Shown: positions 23,215 through 34,500 of the stretch, piece after piece
Position numbering within the stretch: the stretch's first letter is position 1
Layout: every line of letters starts with the position of its first letter
From: Podocnemis expansa
Taxonomy: Eukaryota > Chordata > Testudines > Podocnemididae
Assembly (NCBI GenBank): GCA_007922195.1
Contig: ML682038.1
Span: forward strand, 1,819,682-1,883,681
Reading direction: 5' to 3'
Length of the DNA: 64,000 nt
Translations under genes and position numbers: made by a program
The notes under the pieces: model-generated
What the model was told of the DNA's origin: nothing
Databases searched by the model: none
Seen by the model: only the letters and a program-made list of their open reading frames with translations

Positions 23215-23400
23215 ATTGATAGATCCATGGATTCCAAGGCCAGACAACCCACAGTGATCTTCCAGTCTGATCACATAGTACATCTCCAAAGTAATTGCTA
23301 GGTCATACCTTTTAGAAAAACATTCAATCTTACTTTTAAAATTGCCATATTAATATCACTATATCTCAGCTTATTCTGCTCTCTTGCAGCATTGAAATAA
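23215..23400 (-). mobile_element. CR1-type 3' tail fragment
   Basis: 'ccaaggccagacaacccaca' followed by 'gtgatcttccagtctgatca' and 'gctaggtcataccttttaga' is the antisense CR1-type tail, as at 5857-6000 and 11398-11830. Diverged and non-coding. Confidence 0.6.
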
Positions 23401-25244
23401 AACATTTAAACTGGATTTGCAACCAAAGATTTTACATACTGATACTGAGGTGTGAGGTATTGCTTGAAACTTGAGCAAAGGAAGCTTCTACAAAACAATG
23501 CACCTTGCCTTGGCCAAAGAGGTGTTTTTTCAGCAAAGTCCAACAAGCTATCTTCATTTCCACCAATTAAGGATCCTGAGTGAGGATACCTTAGTGTAGG
23601 ATGAAGCATCAGGGTTAAACTCACATATGCAAAACTAGAAATTGCAAGGAATAAAAACAGGTAAAGAAGAGTTGGCAGTCATGATAATGTCACATATGTT
23701 TGATGAACTTGTATTATCCTTCTCAGATGTAGTAAACTCACTCTATGGAATTCTCAACCTGGAAAACCAGCCCAGTCTCCTCACCTACCCATTTAGACCA
23801 CTTAGTTTGTGGTGTGGTTCTACATAGAGATTTTGTTATCTAGTAGAAAGAAGAATATTGGCATATTGTGCTTCTAAGTGTTATTTCTTCCTGCATTTAC
23901 ATTCTATGATGCGGCCACCAAGGCAGGAAATGTGTGCATCAAAAATAGATCCTAAATGACTGTAGTGGAAACATGCCAATAACAAATAAAACAAATTAGG
24001 TTTATTTAAGTAGTATGTAACTGTATATGCTGACTAAGAAATAAGGTTATTATGGATACTGTACACAAGCTACCAACAAATTATTATACTACAGTACTGT
24101 TAAAAATAAATGGTCCCTACCACAAGGTACTTACAGTTTAATTTCATATAAAACAGTAACAGAGTAGATGAAGAAGGAAAGAACGTTGTAACATAAGTAA
24201 GGTTACATGCTTTATTGGGCCAAGAGTACTATATGTCATACTGCAGACATAGCCCATTATTGAGATTTGGTTAGCATGCATGTATATCCTGGCAGGTAGG
24301 TGATTTGGGCCTGTTGGGAAGGATTTATGGGGTGTGGCTGAGAGGAGGCTGGGTCTGAACTGCATTTTCTTTCCCACAGCCCATGAAGCAATCCGAGGCC
24401 TCAGAAGATCTTTTCCCTCCACCTCTTTACTGAGTGCAGAGAGACATTCCTGCTGGGACTTCTCTTCTTCCTGCTAGTGTCTCCCCAAGGGAAAAGAGAG
24501 GCTCTAGGAGATCTGGCAGCAGAGGAGAGGAGAGTAGAGACTGGGATATATTTAATTATGACATGTTAACTTCATTGACTGTAATATAAATGAGACACTG
24601 GTCTCATAAAATACCACAACCCTAGCAGCATACACATTCACACATATATATGCAGATTGAGAATTATAGTTGCACAAGGTTACTGTGTCTCCTCTTCATT
24701 ACATTAAAAATGATAATAAAAAAATGTATATCATGCTACAGTTCTAGTTGCAAGCACAGTATATTTGACACCACATAATGTAATGCATATTTGTCAAATT
24801 ATACTGTATCAATTTCTAAAGATAGCAAAAGTACTGAAGAAACTAATAAAATGTCAGAACACTATATAATTTATGTGGATATTAATTACGAAACCATATT
24901 AAATGTATTCTGTTAACATTATGTATTGAAAAGTTTATTATGAAAAATATATATATAAAAAGTTTTGTTTATGAAAATTTTAAATGTATATGAAAGTATA
25001 CAAAAATCATATGAAAATTTGTCAGTTGAACAGGACTATTTCTAATAAAGATGACTTCATTAGTTTTACCTAGTTCATTAAAGTAAGGAACAGGCTAGTA
25101 CTATAAAACACTGTGAGATAGCTCTTTAGTAATTATTTTGCTAAGCTATATTTCATACCCTGTGTAGGCACTACTGTCCAGTTGGAAGGGGCTGAGATGT
25201 ATGTGTTAACTGATGCAGTTAGTTCAAGAATAACTTGTCACCAT
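23401..25244. other. Intronic sequence, no gene seen
   Basis: AT-rich. A short piece near 24108-24160 ('tggtccctaccacaaggtac') may be a relic of the ancient repeat seen at 53290-53520. No gene recognised. Confidence 0.45.
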
Positions 25245-25877
25245 GGCTATGTCTATGTCTACACTGGGGAGGGAGCTCTTTTAAGTCGACTTAACAAGGC
25301 TGACTTTAAACTGACCTTGTTAGCTTAAGGGTATGTCTACACTGGAGACAATGTAAACATACCCCAGGAGTGTTACCGGGCCCAGGCCCTGCTCCCTGCC
25401 TTGCCTTGGGGCCTAATCCGGCCCTCAGCTGCTGACAGGCGGCTTGAGGCCTGATCTGGCCCTGAGCCACTTGTAGCAAGCAGCTCAGAGCCCAATCCGG
25501 CCCCAAGCCACTTGCAGCAAGCAGCTCAGGGCTGGACTGGGCTCTGAGCTACCTGCCAGTGGTGGCAGGAGCCAGCTGTGAGCTGCCTGCCACTTCTGGC
25601 AAGTGGCTTGGGGATGGATCTGGCTCTTAGCTGCCTGCAGCCGGGGCTGGATTTGGCCTATGTGGCTGGATCAGGCCCCCTTAGCTGGATTAGGCCCTGG
25701 ACCAGGGCCTCTACATAGGTCGATTTAAGGTTTAAACTGACTTTAGGGGCGGGTGCTATTAGGTTGACTTAAGCAAGCACTTAAATTGACTTAATACAAG
25801 CCCAATTTGGATGCGGAGTTCCTTAGGTAGACTTAAGGGAAGTTAAGTTGACCTAGAGCTCCAGTGTGGACATACCC
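25245..25877. mobile_element. Palindromic miniature element(s), AAGTCGACTT type, nested
   Basis: The right end 'ccagtgtggacataccc' (25861-25877) pairs with 'gggtatgtctacactgg' at 25329-25345 (16 of 17). A second, more external left end of the same type, 'ggctatgtctatgtctacac', lies at 25245-25264. So either one element has a duplicated left end or a second partial copy is joined to it. Sub-terminal palindromic units are of the form aagtcgactt and cgatttaaggtttaaa. The core (25380-25700) is GC-rich and tandemly repeated. Non-coding. Confidence 0.75.
25380..25660. repeat. GC-rich degenerate tandem repeat inside the miniature element
   Basis: Units such as 'gccacttgtagcaagcagct' (25466) and 'gccacttgcagcaagcagct' (25507) recur with a 41-bp period. 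More diverged units lie on either side ('gctgcctgccacttctggca'). Base composition contrasts sharply with the AT-rich intron. Confidence 0.7.
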
Positions 25878-28800
25878 TGTAACATATTTCCTTATCTGTT
25901 AACATTCTGTGGCTGCTCATGGCCTGTGGTGATTCACAAGGAGCGGTCATATTTATTCCTAACCTATTTTATAAATAGGCTTGGAAGGATTAGCTTTTTA
26001 TCAGTAAAATGTCAGTAAAGGGTACTTTTACCATACACACAGAAACCCACAAAATATTGTAACTCATAATAATCAAAATTTACAGATAGGCAAAGCCAAA
26101 AAAATATGCTGCTTTAGATCTTAGGAGAGTTTGATTTAAGTATATTTACTTTGTACATTTTGACACGATGTTGACAATTTATGTTTATAAATCTTTACCT
26201 TTTTGAATTTCAACACTGTTGCAATTACTCACTGATCCCTTATAATTTCCCTTAATTTCAAAAATGTAAATAAATAAAAATAAAATAAATACTTAAAACC
26301 ATAATTTTGTGCAACTGTGAAAATTTAGACTGATTAAAAAGATTTAAAATGCTTTAAAACAAACATTGGTCAAAATTATAAAAAATAATAATTAAATTCT
26401 GCTAAGGGACTATTAGTATTACAGCTTGGATACAACTTCAGTGTAAACCTCTTAAGTCATTTTCTTCCCAGATTCACTGCAGTATTGGTACAATCCTACC
26501 ATAACCAGATAAATAGGGAGGTGATACCTCTCCTTCATTCTGCCAGTAAAAGCAGCGCCAATAAACTGCCTTCCTCTTCACCATCCAACAAGAAAACGGC
26601 CCCTTGCAGCCTTACCACACAGCTGCAAGGAGACTCCAGTACTGACTCTGCTTTTCTTCCTATGGCCATGGGAGGGCAGAGGTGTTTATCAACTGCCGAG
26701 CAGTGGGGAGAATTCCTAAATCTTTATTAACAGGCCTCTTTATAAACCCAGTTAAACCCCATTTGAATGCATTGAACAGATCAAGGTTTTGCTTCTACTT
26801 CGTAACATCCCAATTCATTATAAGCAGGTTTGGGAGTTTTTAAAGTTGAAATGGTCAGTAATGGGAACCTCAGAACTGAAATACCATGAATTTTCGGTGG
26901 GTGGTGGTGAACTTTCAAATACTGTTTTGGTTCCAAAATAAAATCTCAGACCAGATGGAATCTTTTTGAATTCTATGGTTCTACTTTAATAGTTCATGAA
27001 ATCCCACAAGCAGTTATTGTTATGACATTTCAGTTGATCCCCTAATACTGATGCCATCTTGGCCTGCAATTTCCTGAGAACAGCTCACAGGATTTTGGCA
27101 CAATTGAACCCAAATCTTAACATTGATTCAGTTCCAACCTGAACCCAAGTTTTTGCTTAAATCAACAATCTGATCTAAACACCAGTCCCAGCTGGCTTCT
27201 TTCTCTCTTAAATATATCTTTTGTGCCAATTAGCCTGGTCAAACCCAGCATCAATTTTATAGATTTTAATTGTGCCAAGTTCTGGAAGGGAGGCAAAAAT
27301 TAGCTTTTTGAAGGTCAAATAGGCAAACACCAAACTATGTATTCTGTAGCTTATAAGTCAAATTCAAGTTATTGGTGGGACTCCTTTTGGTAAGAGGCAA
27401 AACAGGTGCATACATTTGTGTGTGAGAGAGAATGAAAATGAAATGCCCACTGAACTGTAACAGGAGCGATACGTGAAATTGCTATATGATCTCACTATAA
27501 TAATTAAGAGAGAGAATGTTAGGACAAAACATCACCTACTTGCCTACCAAATGGTGACTGCAAATCAGAAATAAAACCATATTTTTAACCTTATTAAATG
27601 TTATATAGCAATGTTTAGAAAGTAAACGGAGAAAGGTAAATGAAAGCAAAAGACATTTTAAACAGAGTGAACACAGGGACAGTAAAGATCCAGCACAAAC
27701 CCTCTGTGGAAAGAGAAGAACCATTAATTAATATGTGACAATGCAAAAGATACTGACCAGCTAAGTTTACTTATCTTCTCACTGTACATGCACTCAACGA
27801 AATATGGTATTAGCTAGAAATTCATATAAATATGGTCTACTCGTGTACAAAAAAAATTTAAATGACATGAATTATATTTAAATGAAGATAGAGTGTGCCT
27901 TAATTTTTCATCTGCAGAAAGGCTTCTTCATCTGAACTGTGGAAAAGTGCCAGTTTTCAAAATATAGATGCTTCAGGCTGTCTCCTCTTCTATTATTGAA
28001 CACACTGTTACATAACTGAAATAGTTATGCTTTGAAAGTAATGTAAAAACAGCATGTTCAGAAGAGGAAAAATAATTTACTTACACATCTGAAAGTTAGG
28101 ATGATATATTTGTCAGTGGTATTTCCTGGAATATAAACATGATCAACCTTATCTCTAATTTCTTAATGGAGGACTTTCAGAAGTAAGAGTCTTTCAGCTT
28201 TTTTGTCTCTGCATGAACAAGAGTTGATAGCTTGAGACTATGATGCATTACTGTGGAAACCTTCGGTCTCTTGCATAAATCATCATAACACTCAGCAAGA
28301 ATTGTCCAACAGTGCCATTGATATGTTCAAGTCAATGATCCTGCAAACAATGTTTTTATGTTTCTTCATATGTTAGACATCAGCAATAAATCATATTCAT
28401 TTAAAAACACACAATATACTAATTTATCAAGCAACAGCTATCAAAAACATATTACTGGGGAAGGTATAACTTTTTTTCCCCTATTGTGCTAATCAATTTC
28501 TCTAATTTACATTAGGTAAAGGGCAACGCCTCAAGCAAAACATTAATTTTCCAGCATGAGATGAATTCCATTTTCAATAAGGAGAAGAATATGCTGACAA
28601 TGATACAATTGATTTAAAATAAGCACAATTTCATAGTCAACAGAATTATGAAAAGGAACAGAGCTTTCTCAAATGAAACATTTCACTCCTGAGAGTCTCT
28701 TTTCATTATTTAATTTCATTTTAAATACTGTGCTATACAATTTGCTATTTAAAAACAAATGTGCTTTATTTATGAACAACATTTAGCAGGTGACAATGAG

Positions 28801-29008
28801 AAAAAGCTACAAAAGATTACAAGATCTGAGCTGTAAAGATATCGTTACCTGCTAAAAGCTCCAAGCTTTCATCTTTCCTTACGAAGAGGTAACAATATAG
28901 CCTTCCCATTCAGAAAGTTTAAATCAGTCCATTAGAAAAGTACAGCTTTTTGTTACCATTATCAAACAGGTCCAGGCAGAGAGTTTAAGGCAACCAAAGG
29001 CCATAGGC
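25878..29008. other. Intronic sequence, no gene seen
   Basis: About 3.1 kb of AT-rich DNA without recognised repeats; the longest frame is 81 codons. A good candidate for conserved non-coding sequence, but that needs alignment. Confidence 0.5.
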
Positions 29009-29222
29009 CAGGGGTCTCAAACACATAGCTTGAGGGCCGCATGCGGGCCTAAAGCTATTTCCTGCGGCCCGCAATGACACTATTGTTACCAATATTTACA
29101 ATATCATTGTAAGAAAAAGGTTTCAGTGGTGCAGCCCTGGGGCTAATGTAGTAGGCTAGTCCTCATGAGGCCCTGTACTGTCCTTATGTGGCCCTCATGA
29201 TGATTTGAGTTTGAGACCCCTG
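29009..29222. mobile_element. hAT miniature element with perfect 8-bp duplication
   Basis: 214 bp from 'caggggtctcaaac' to 'gtttgagacccctg', perfect 14-bp terminal inverted repeats. The flanking 8-mer ccataggc occurs at 29001-29008 and 29223-29230 without mismatch. An interior 'gggccgcatgcgggcct' palindromic region is followed by 'cctgcggcccgc'. Non-autonomous hAT, probably fairly young. Confidence 0.95.
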
Positions 29223-29230
29223 CCATAGGC

Positions 29231-30277
29231 GCAAATGGTGATTCTCTAGGCCCTCACCCCATGCTCTTCCCAGGCCTACCACCACTATAGTTCTCTCCTG
29301 CCTGCCCTTGAGTGGCAGTGGTGGAAAGAGCTAACAACTCAAGACCTGTCTGCTTGGCTGTGAAGGGGACTCCTCTTTGGGTAGGCTAGGGTCTGGGCAA
29401 CAACAAGGTATGTGAATGAGAACCCTCCAAATACACCAAGTCTCTGTTTTGGTGGTGGGGAAGCTTCAGAACAGTGGATTTATTGGGCTCAAAACAGAAG
29501 AAGAGGGATATGACAGTTCACAATGCTCCAAGCTATTGCTTCAGGTTGTCTATAGACTCAGATAGAACACAATGAATTCAAAGCAAACTTAAGAAGTTAC
29601 CTGGTGCAGGCCCTTGCACTTGTGGCAGGACCAAGCATTATAACTGCACTAGGGGTGCACTTCCAAGATGTTCTTAGCAACAACAATAGCTAGCTTCTTT
29701 TTATTTAAAAGGAAAAGCAGATTCCAAAGTCAGTGTAGGATTCAAGAAGCTGACCCATAGGCATATACCCATGTTCTCTCCCTCTACTGTAATCTTCTGA
29801 TACTAGGAGATATGTTTCTCACATCGATCACTTGCATTTACCTCATTTCTATTTTCTTTGTAAATGTATTTATTTTATAAATTGAGTAATATTCCATTTT
29901 TAAAAGAGCTTTCAAATGTTTTTAGAGACTGCTTGAGGAAAACTCTTCAAATTAGGTTTGAAACAAAGTACTGAAGAATAAAAAGGAATGGATTTGGCAA
30001 CCAAATATTTAACTAACGGTTTTAAAGTCCTATTTTCACAAATCTTACCTCTTGAAAACATATACGATATATCCCATTTAACCTGTCAGAAGCCTTATTA
30101 GCATTATTGACTCTAAACCGGCAATCAAGATGCTGTGCTTTTCAGGTGTTTACATTTTCAAAATTATCTTAAAATAGCACTACTAGGGATTTATATTTAA
30201 GTACTTCCACTTAGTGGGCAAATACTCAGTTAAAATTTGCATATCCTCACTTAATTCCCATACACCTCAATCACTTA
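29231..30277. other. Intronic sequence, no gene seen
   Basis: Mixed-composition intron DNA; no repeat family or gene recognised. Confidence 0.5.
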
Positions 30278-30859
30278 GGGGATGTTCACACAGGGCTTTT
30301 ATTTTGAAACAACACTGGTTGTTTCGAAATAAAAGTCCCTATGTCCAAACGACGTTTTCTTGTTTTGAAAGGAGGGAGAGCTCCTCATTTCGAAACATGA
30401 GCCCTCCTTTTGAAACAGCTTAAACCCACTTTGCTTTCGAAAAGAGGGATATTTCGAAACCAATGGTTTCGAAATAAGCCATTTGGACATGTTGTTTTGA
30501 AACAAAGTGTTTTGAAATAACAAGGACCTTCCCCCTGGGGGGAAGGTCCCACCCCCTCCCTCAGCATCCTGGCCAGGCCGCAGCCAGGGGGGGGGGGGGC
30601 AGAGGAAGCTCCCCCCGTGCTGGGCAGGAGGGGGGCAGGGGAATCCCAGGGGCGGGGCCTCCGGGCCCAGCACAGAACCTCCCTCCCCCTCCCCTCTCCT
30701 ATTTCGAAATAGCATGTCGCCCTGGACATGCTATTTCGATTCCTTCCTTTTCCCTTATTTCAAAAACACTTTTTAAATTTCGAAATAAGGTGTTTCGAAA
30801 TAAGGCTTTATTTTGAAACATCTTGTTTCGAAACAAGCACTTTGTGTGTGAATATAGCC
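30278..30859. mobile_element. Palindromic miniature element, TTTCGAAA type, with GC-rich core
   Basis: 582 bp bounded by 'ggggatgttcacacaggg' and 'ctttgtgtgtgaatatagcc', diverged versions of the ends of 8784-9231. The flanks are TTA and TGA. The arms repeat gtttcgaaac and atttcgaaat palindromes. The core (30520-30710) is very GC-rich and includes G13 at 30587-30599. Only chance frames span it. A Penelope-like element begins 6 bp to the right. Confidence 0.78.
30587..30658 (+). other. G-quadruplex-prone tract
   Basis: Successive G-runs (13 G, then ggg, gggggg, gggg, gggg, gggg with short spacers between about 30622 and 30658) satisfy the usual G3+N1-7 rule on the plus strand, which is the template strand for TOX transcription. 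Confidence 0.7.
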
Positions 30860-31280
30860 TGAAAGTTCCAAAGGGGCAGCCGTGTTAGTCTAGTAAAGCA
30901 AAAAAAAAAAAAAAGCAAGGAGTCTTGTGGCACTTAAAGACTAACAGATTTATCACATGAGCTTTCGTAAGGGAAAATCCCACTTTGTCAGATGCTTTGA
31001 GGAGGGGGATCTTGCAGAATGACATGAAAATAAAGGCAGGGGAGTGTAAGACATGGCATCAGGTCATACTGCAACAGCAAATCAGAGAATATGTAAGGAT
31101 TAAAATGCTAGGGAACAGCACACAGAGAGAGGGTGAAGTCAAATTGCTTGTTATAATGTGAAAAGAATACATAGTCACACTTCAGCCCTGCTTTCACACA
31201 ATCTAATCTGCATATTATTTGAATTTTGGCTGTTTCTCTTTGAAGTCCTGATGTCCTATTGATTGTCTTGAGCGCCATTG

Positions 31281-31500
31281 TTAACAAATCATCAATGGAG
31301 TGATTAGGAAGATGGAAGTGCTCAGCAACTGTTTTTTTGTGTTGTGGTTTCTGATGTCAGTTTTGTGTGCATTTATTCTTCTGCATATATATTCTTCTTC
31401 TGTATTCTTCTGTATGTCCAATGTATAAGGCATGGGGGCATTTCCAGCACATGATGGTATAACACACATTAGTGGATGAGCAGGTGAAGGACACTTTGAT
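31281..31500 (-). pseudogene. PLE-2a GIY-YIG endonuclease remnant
   Basis: The minus strand encodes MCVIPSCAGNAPMPYTLDIQ and then NAHKTDIRNHNTKKQLL in a shifted frame. The corresponding plus-strand copy at 33750-33870 reads CYTIMCRKCPHALYIGHTEE, which shows the GIY-YIG-type core (Y-T-I ... Y-I-G) of Penelope-like endonucleases. The domain cleaves DNA for target-primed insertion in the family; here it is broken. Confidence 0.75.
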
Positions 31501-32204
31501 GGAGTAGCTGGCTTGATTAGCTCCTATGATGGTGTCTTTAGTGCAGATATGTGGACAAAGGTGGCAGCATGGTTTGTTGCAGGGATATATGCCTGCTTCA
31601 GTGTTTCTGTTGTTAAGTCAGCAGTTGCTGGTAAGCATCTGTTTAAGGTTTGGGGGTTGTCTGTAGGTAAGGAGAGGTCTGTCTCCCAAGGCTAGAGAGA
31701 GTGAGGGGTCGTTTTATAAAATAAGCTGGAGGTCCTTAATGATCTGTTGTAGAGGTCTGACTTGAGGGTTGTGTGTGGTGACCAGTGACATTCTATTGTT
31801 TTCTTTTTTGGGCATTTCCTGTAGTAGTTGACTGTGGGGTACCCGTCTGGCTCTGTCAGTCTGTTTCTTTACTTCTTCAGGTGGGTACTGTAGTTTTAAG
31901 AAAGCTTGATAGAGATCATGAAGATGTCTGTCTGTGTCAGGGATCAGAGTAAATGCAGTTATATTTTAGGGCTTGACTGTAGACAATGGATTGTGTGGTA
32001 TGTTTAGGATGGAAGCTCGAGGGATGTAGATAACTAGACCGATCAGTAGGTTTTCTGTATGGAGTGGTGTTGATGTGTCCATCCCTAATTTATACTATAG
32101 TGTCCAGAAAGTGGATCTCCTGTGTGGAGTGTTCCAGGCTCAATTTGATTGTGGAGTGGAAATTGTTGAAATCTCTGTGGAATCTTCAAGAGCATCCCTG
32201 CCAT

Positions 32205-33142
32205 GGTTCCAGATTATGAAGATGTCAGCAATATAGCATAAGCAGAGGAGAGGTTCTCTGGGATAAGACTTGAGGAAACTTTGTTTTCAGTCGCCCATAA
32301 AAATGTTGACATATTGTGGGGCCATGCAGGTACCTATAGCAGTACCACTGACTTGGAGGTATAAATTGTCCTCAAATCTGAAATGGTTGTGGGTGAGCAC
32401 AAAGTCACAAAGTTCAGTCACAAGCTGTGCTGTGGCACCCTCTGGGATGGTTCTTCTAATAGCATGTAATCCATCCTTGTGTGGGATGTTGGTGTAGAGA
32501 GCTTCTGCATTCATAGTGGCCAGGATGGTGTTTTCAGGAAGCTCACCGATGGATTGGATTTTCCTCAGGAAATCCGTGGTATCTTGAAGATAGCTAGGGA
32601 TGTTCATAACATAGGGTCTGAGGAGGGAGTCCACACAGCCAGATAAGCCTGCTCTAAGAGTGCCAATGCCTGAGATGATGGGGCATCCAGGGTTTCCTTT
32701 TTTATGGATTTTAGGTAGTAGATAAGAATATTCCTGGTTGGGGTTCTGGTAGTGTGTCTGCCTTTATTTGTTCCTCTGCTGCCTTAGGTAGTTTCTTGAG
32801 TAGGCGTTGTAATTCCTTATGGTACTCTTCAATGGGGTCAGAGAAAAGAGGTTTGTAGAATGTTGTGTTGCAGAGTTGTTTATAACCCTCCTGGTCATAA
32901 TCCAGTTTATCTATGATGACAACTGCACCTCCTTTGTCAGCCTCCTTAAAAATAATGTCAGAGTTGTTTCTGAGGCTGTGGATGGCATTGCATTCTGCAT
33001 GGCTGAGATTATGATGTAAGGGATGTTGTTTGTCCACGATTTCAGCCTTTGCACGGTGGTGGAAACAATCAATGTAGAAATCTAGTCTGTTATTCTGACC
33101 TTGTGGAGGAGTCCATGAAGAATATTTCTTCTTGACTAACAC
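32205..33142 (-). pseudogene. PLE-2a reverse transcriptase, catalytic motif lost
   Basis: Two frames cover a Penelope-type reverse transcriptase. From 33142 down come QNNRLDFYIDCFHHRAKAEI, EADKGGAVVIIDKLDY and LFSDPIEEYHKELQRLLKKL. After a frameshift near 32640-32710 come LATMNAEALYTNIPHKDGLH, HNHFRFEDNLYLQVSGTAIG and TCMAPQYVNIFMGD. An in-frame TGA lies at 32287-32289, then the frame continues to LLCLCYIADIFIIW. The family tetrad YIDD is YIAD, so the first of the paired catalytic aspartates is gone. The stop and the shift also rule out a functional enzyme. Confidence 0.9.
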
Positions 33143-33171
33143 GGCTGCCGCTTTGGAATTTGGCTAACCAC

Positions 33172-34052
33172 TCTATACCGAAAACCCACTGATCAGTATA
33201 GTTATCTACATCCCTCAAGCTTCCATCCTAAACACGCCTCATGATCCATTGTCTACAGCCAAGCCCTAAGATATAACTGCATTTACTCTGATCCCCGACA
33301 CAGACAGACATCTTCATGATCTCTATCAAGCTTTCTTAAAACTATGTTACCCACCTGAAGATGTAAAGAAATAGACTGACAGAGCCAGATGGGTACCCCA
33401 CAGTCAGCTACTACAGGAAATGCCCCCCCAAAAAAACAATAGAACATCACTGGTCATCACACACAACCCTCAAGTCAGACCTCTACAACAGATCATTAAG
33501 GACCTCCAGCCTATTTTAAGATGACCCCTCACTTTCTCTAGCCTTGGGAGACAGACCTCTCTTCACCTACAGACAACCCCCAAACCTTAAACGGATGCTC
33601 ACCAGCAACTACAGACCTAACAACAGAAACATTGAAGCAGGCATATATCCGTGTAACAAACCATGCTTCCACCTTTGTCCACATATCTGCACTAAAGACA
33701 CCATCATGGGAGCTAATCAAGCCAGCTACTCCATCAAAGGGTCCTTCACCTGCTCATCCACTAATGTGTGTTATACCATCATGTGCCGGAAATGCCCCCA
33801 TGCCTTATACATTGGACATACAGAAGAATACAGAAGAAGAATAAAAATGCAGAAGAATAAATGCACATAAAACTGACATCAGAAACCACAACACAAAAAA
33901 ACAGTTGCTGAGCACTCCATCTTCCTTATTTTCATCCAATTCTGTGAGTTCCCCCTCTTCAAAGCATCTGACGAAGTGTGATTTTCTTCTATGAAAGCTC
34001 AGGCAATAAATAAATCTGTTAGTCCTAAAGTGCCACAAGACTCCTTGCTTTT
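33172..34052 (+). mobile_element. Penelope-like element (PLE-2b), 5'-truncated, head to head with PLE-2a
   Basis: The plus strand starts in the linker ('tgatcagtatagttatctac') and covers the linker, the endonuclease core (CYTIMCRKCPHALYIGHTEE, 33763-33822), a shortened 3' UTR, the hammerhead-like segment and the 3' terminus 'gtgccacaagactccttgct' (34031-34050). It repeats, in inverted orientation and at high identity, the sequence at 31320-32062. Relative to that copy it lacks roughly 290 bp of 3' UTR. Together the two copies form a long inverted repeat with a spacer of about 1.1 kb. Confidence 0.9.
33964..34004 (+). other. Hammerhead-ribozyme-like motif in PLE-2b 3' end
   Basis: A CTGACGA box (fits CUGANGA, 33968-33974), a weakened stem II segment, GAAA (33993-33996), then gctcaggc as the possible short stem III. 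Stem II and stem I pair poorly, so this copy is probably inactive. The same region in other copies keeps complementary parts: stem II is intact at 21785-21800, and CTGATGA is intact in the minus strand at about 38236-38242. Confidence 0.4.
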
Positions 34053-34077
34053 TAATCACTTAAGAATGTGTCAATGC

Positions 34078-34500
34078 AGACAATACTACTGGTGATGGGT
34101 ATGATAAGGACGTGGGAAGGGGCATTTGATCGAGTGGGTTCTGAGTTATTATAGAGAAGTTCTTCTTCACTGGCTGTTGTGGACTTGCCCTCTCATGCTC
34201 AGGGTTTAACTGCTTGCCATATTTGGGGTTGGGAAGGAATTTTCCTCTAGGGCAGATTGGCTTGGGTGCTTTGGGTTTTTTGCCTTCCTCTGTAGAATTG
34301 GGCATGGCTCATTTGCTGGTTGATTCTCTGTATTAAAGTCTTTAAATCATGATTTGAGGGCTTTAATAGCTCAGTTATGGGTTTGAGGTTCATTGTAGGA
34401 GTGGGTGTGTGAGGTTTTGTGGCCTGCACTATGCAGGAGGTCAGACTAGATGATCATATTGGTCCCTTCTGACCTTAGAGTCTATGAATCGATGAGTCTA
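34078..34500 (+). mobile_element. CR1-type 3' end fragment
   Basis: The plus strand runs through 'gggaaggaattttcctctag', 'tggcctgcactatgcaggag', 'gtcagactagatgatcatat' and 'tggtcccttctgaccttaga', ending in a short gatgagtctatgagag repeat. It is a better preserved copy of the tail inserted at 1285-1750. Non-coding; the minus-strand frames across it are chance. Confidence 0.75.

Larger units (their letters stand above)
30866..33158 (-). mobile_element. Penelope-like element (PLE-2a), minus strand, with inverted termini
   Basis: On the minus strand the element reads leader, reverse transcriptase (33142 to about 32205), linker (32060-31500), GIY-YIG endonuclease region (31470-31281), 3' UTR and a terminal 'gtgccacaagactccttgct' (complement of 30917-30936). 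The 25-bp ends 30866-30890 and 33134-33158 are inverted repeats with one mismatch. The A-rich run at 30900-30915 separates leader and 3' end. Stops and frameshifts inactivate it. It lies immediately next to the palindromic element on the left and to a partial plus-strand copy on the right. Confidence 0.9.

Noticed and set aside
30299..30729. 138- and 114-codon minus-strand frames, Pro/Gly-rich
   Set aside because: They are entirely within the GC-rich core and arms of the palindromic miniature element 30278-30859, and overlap in different frames.
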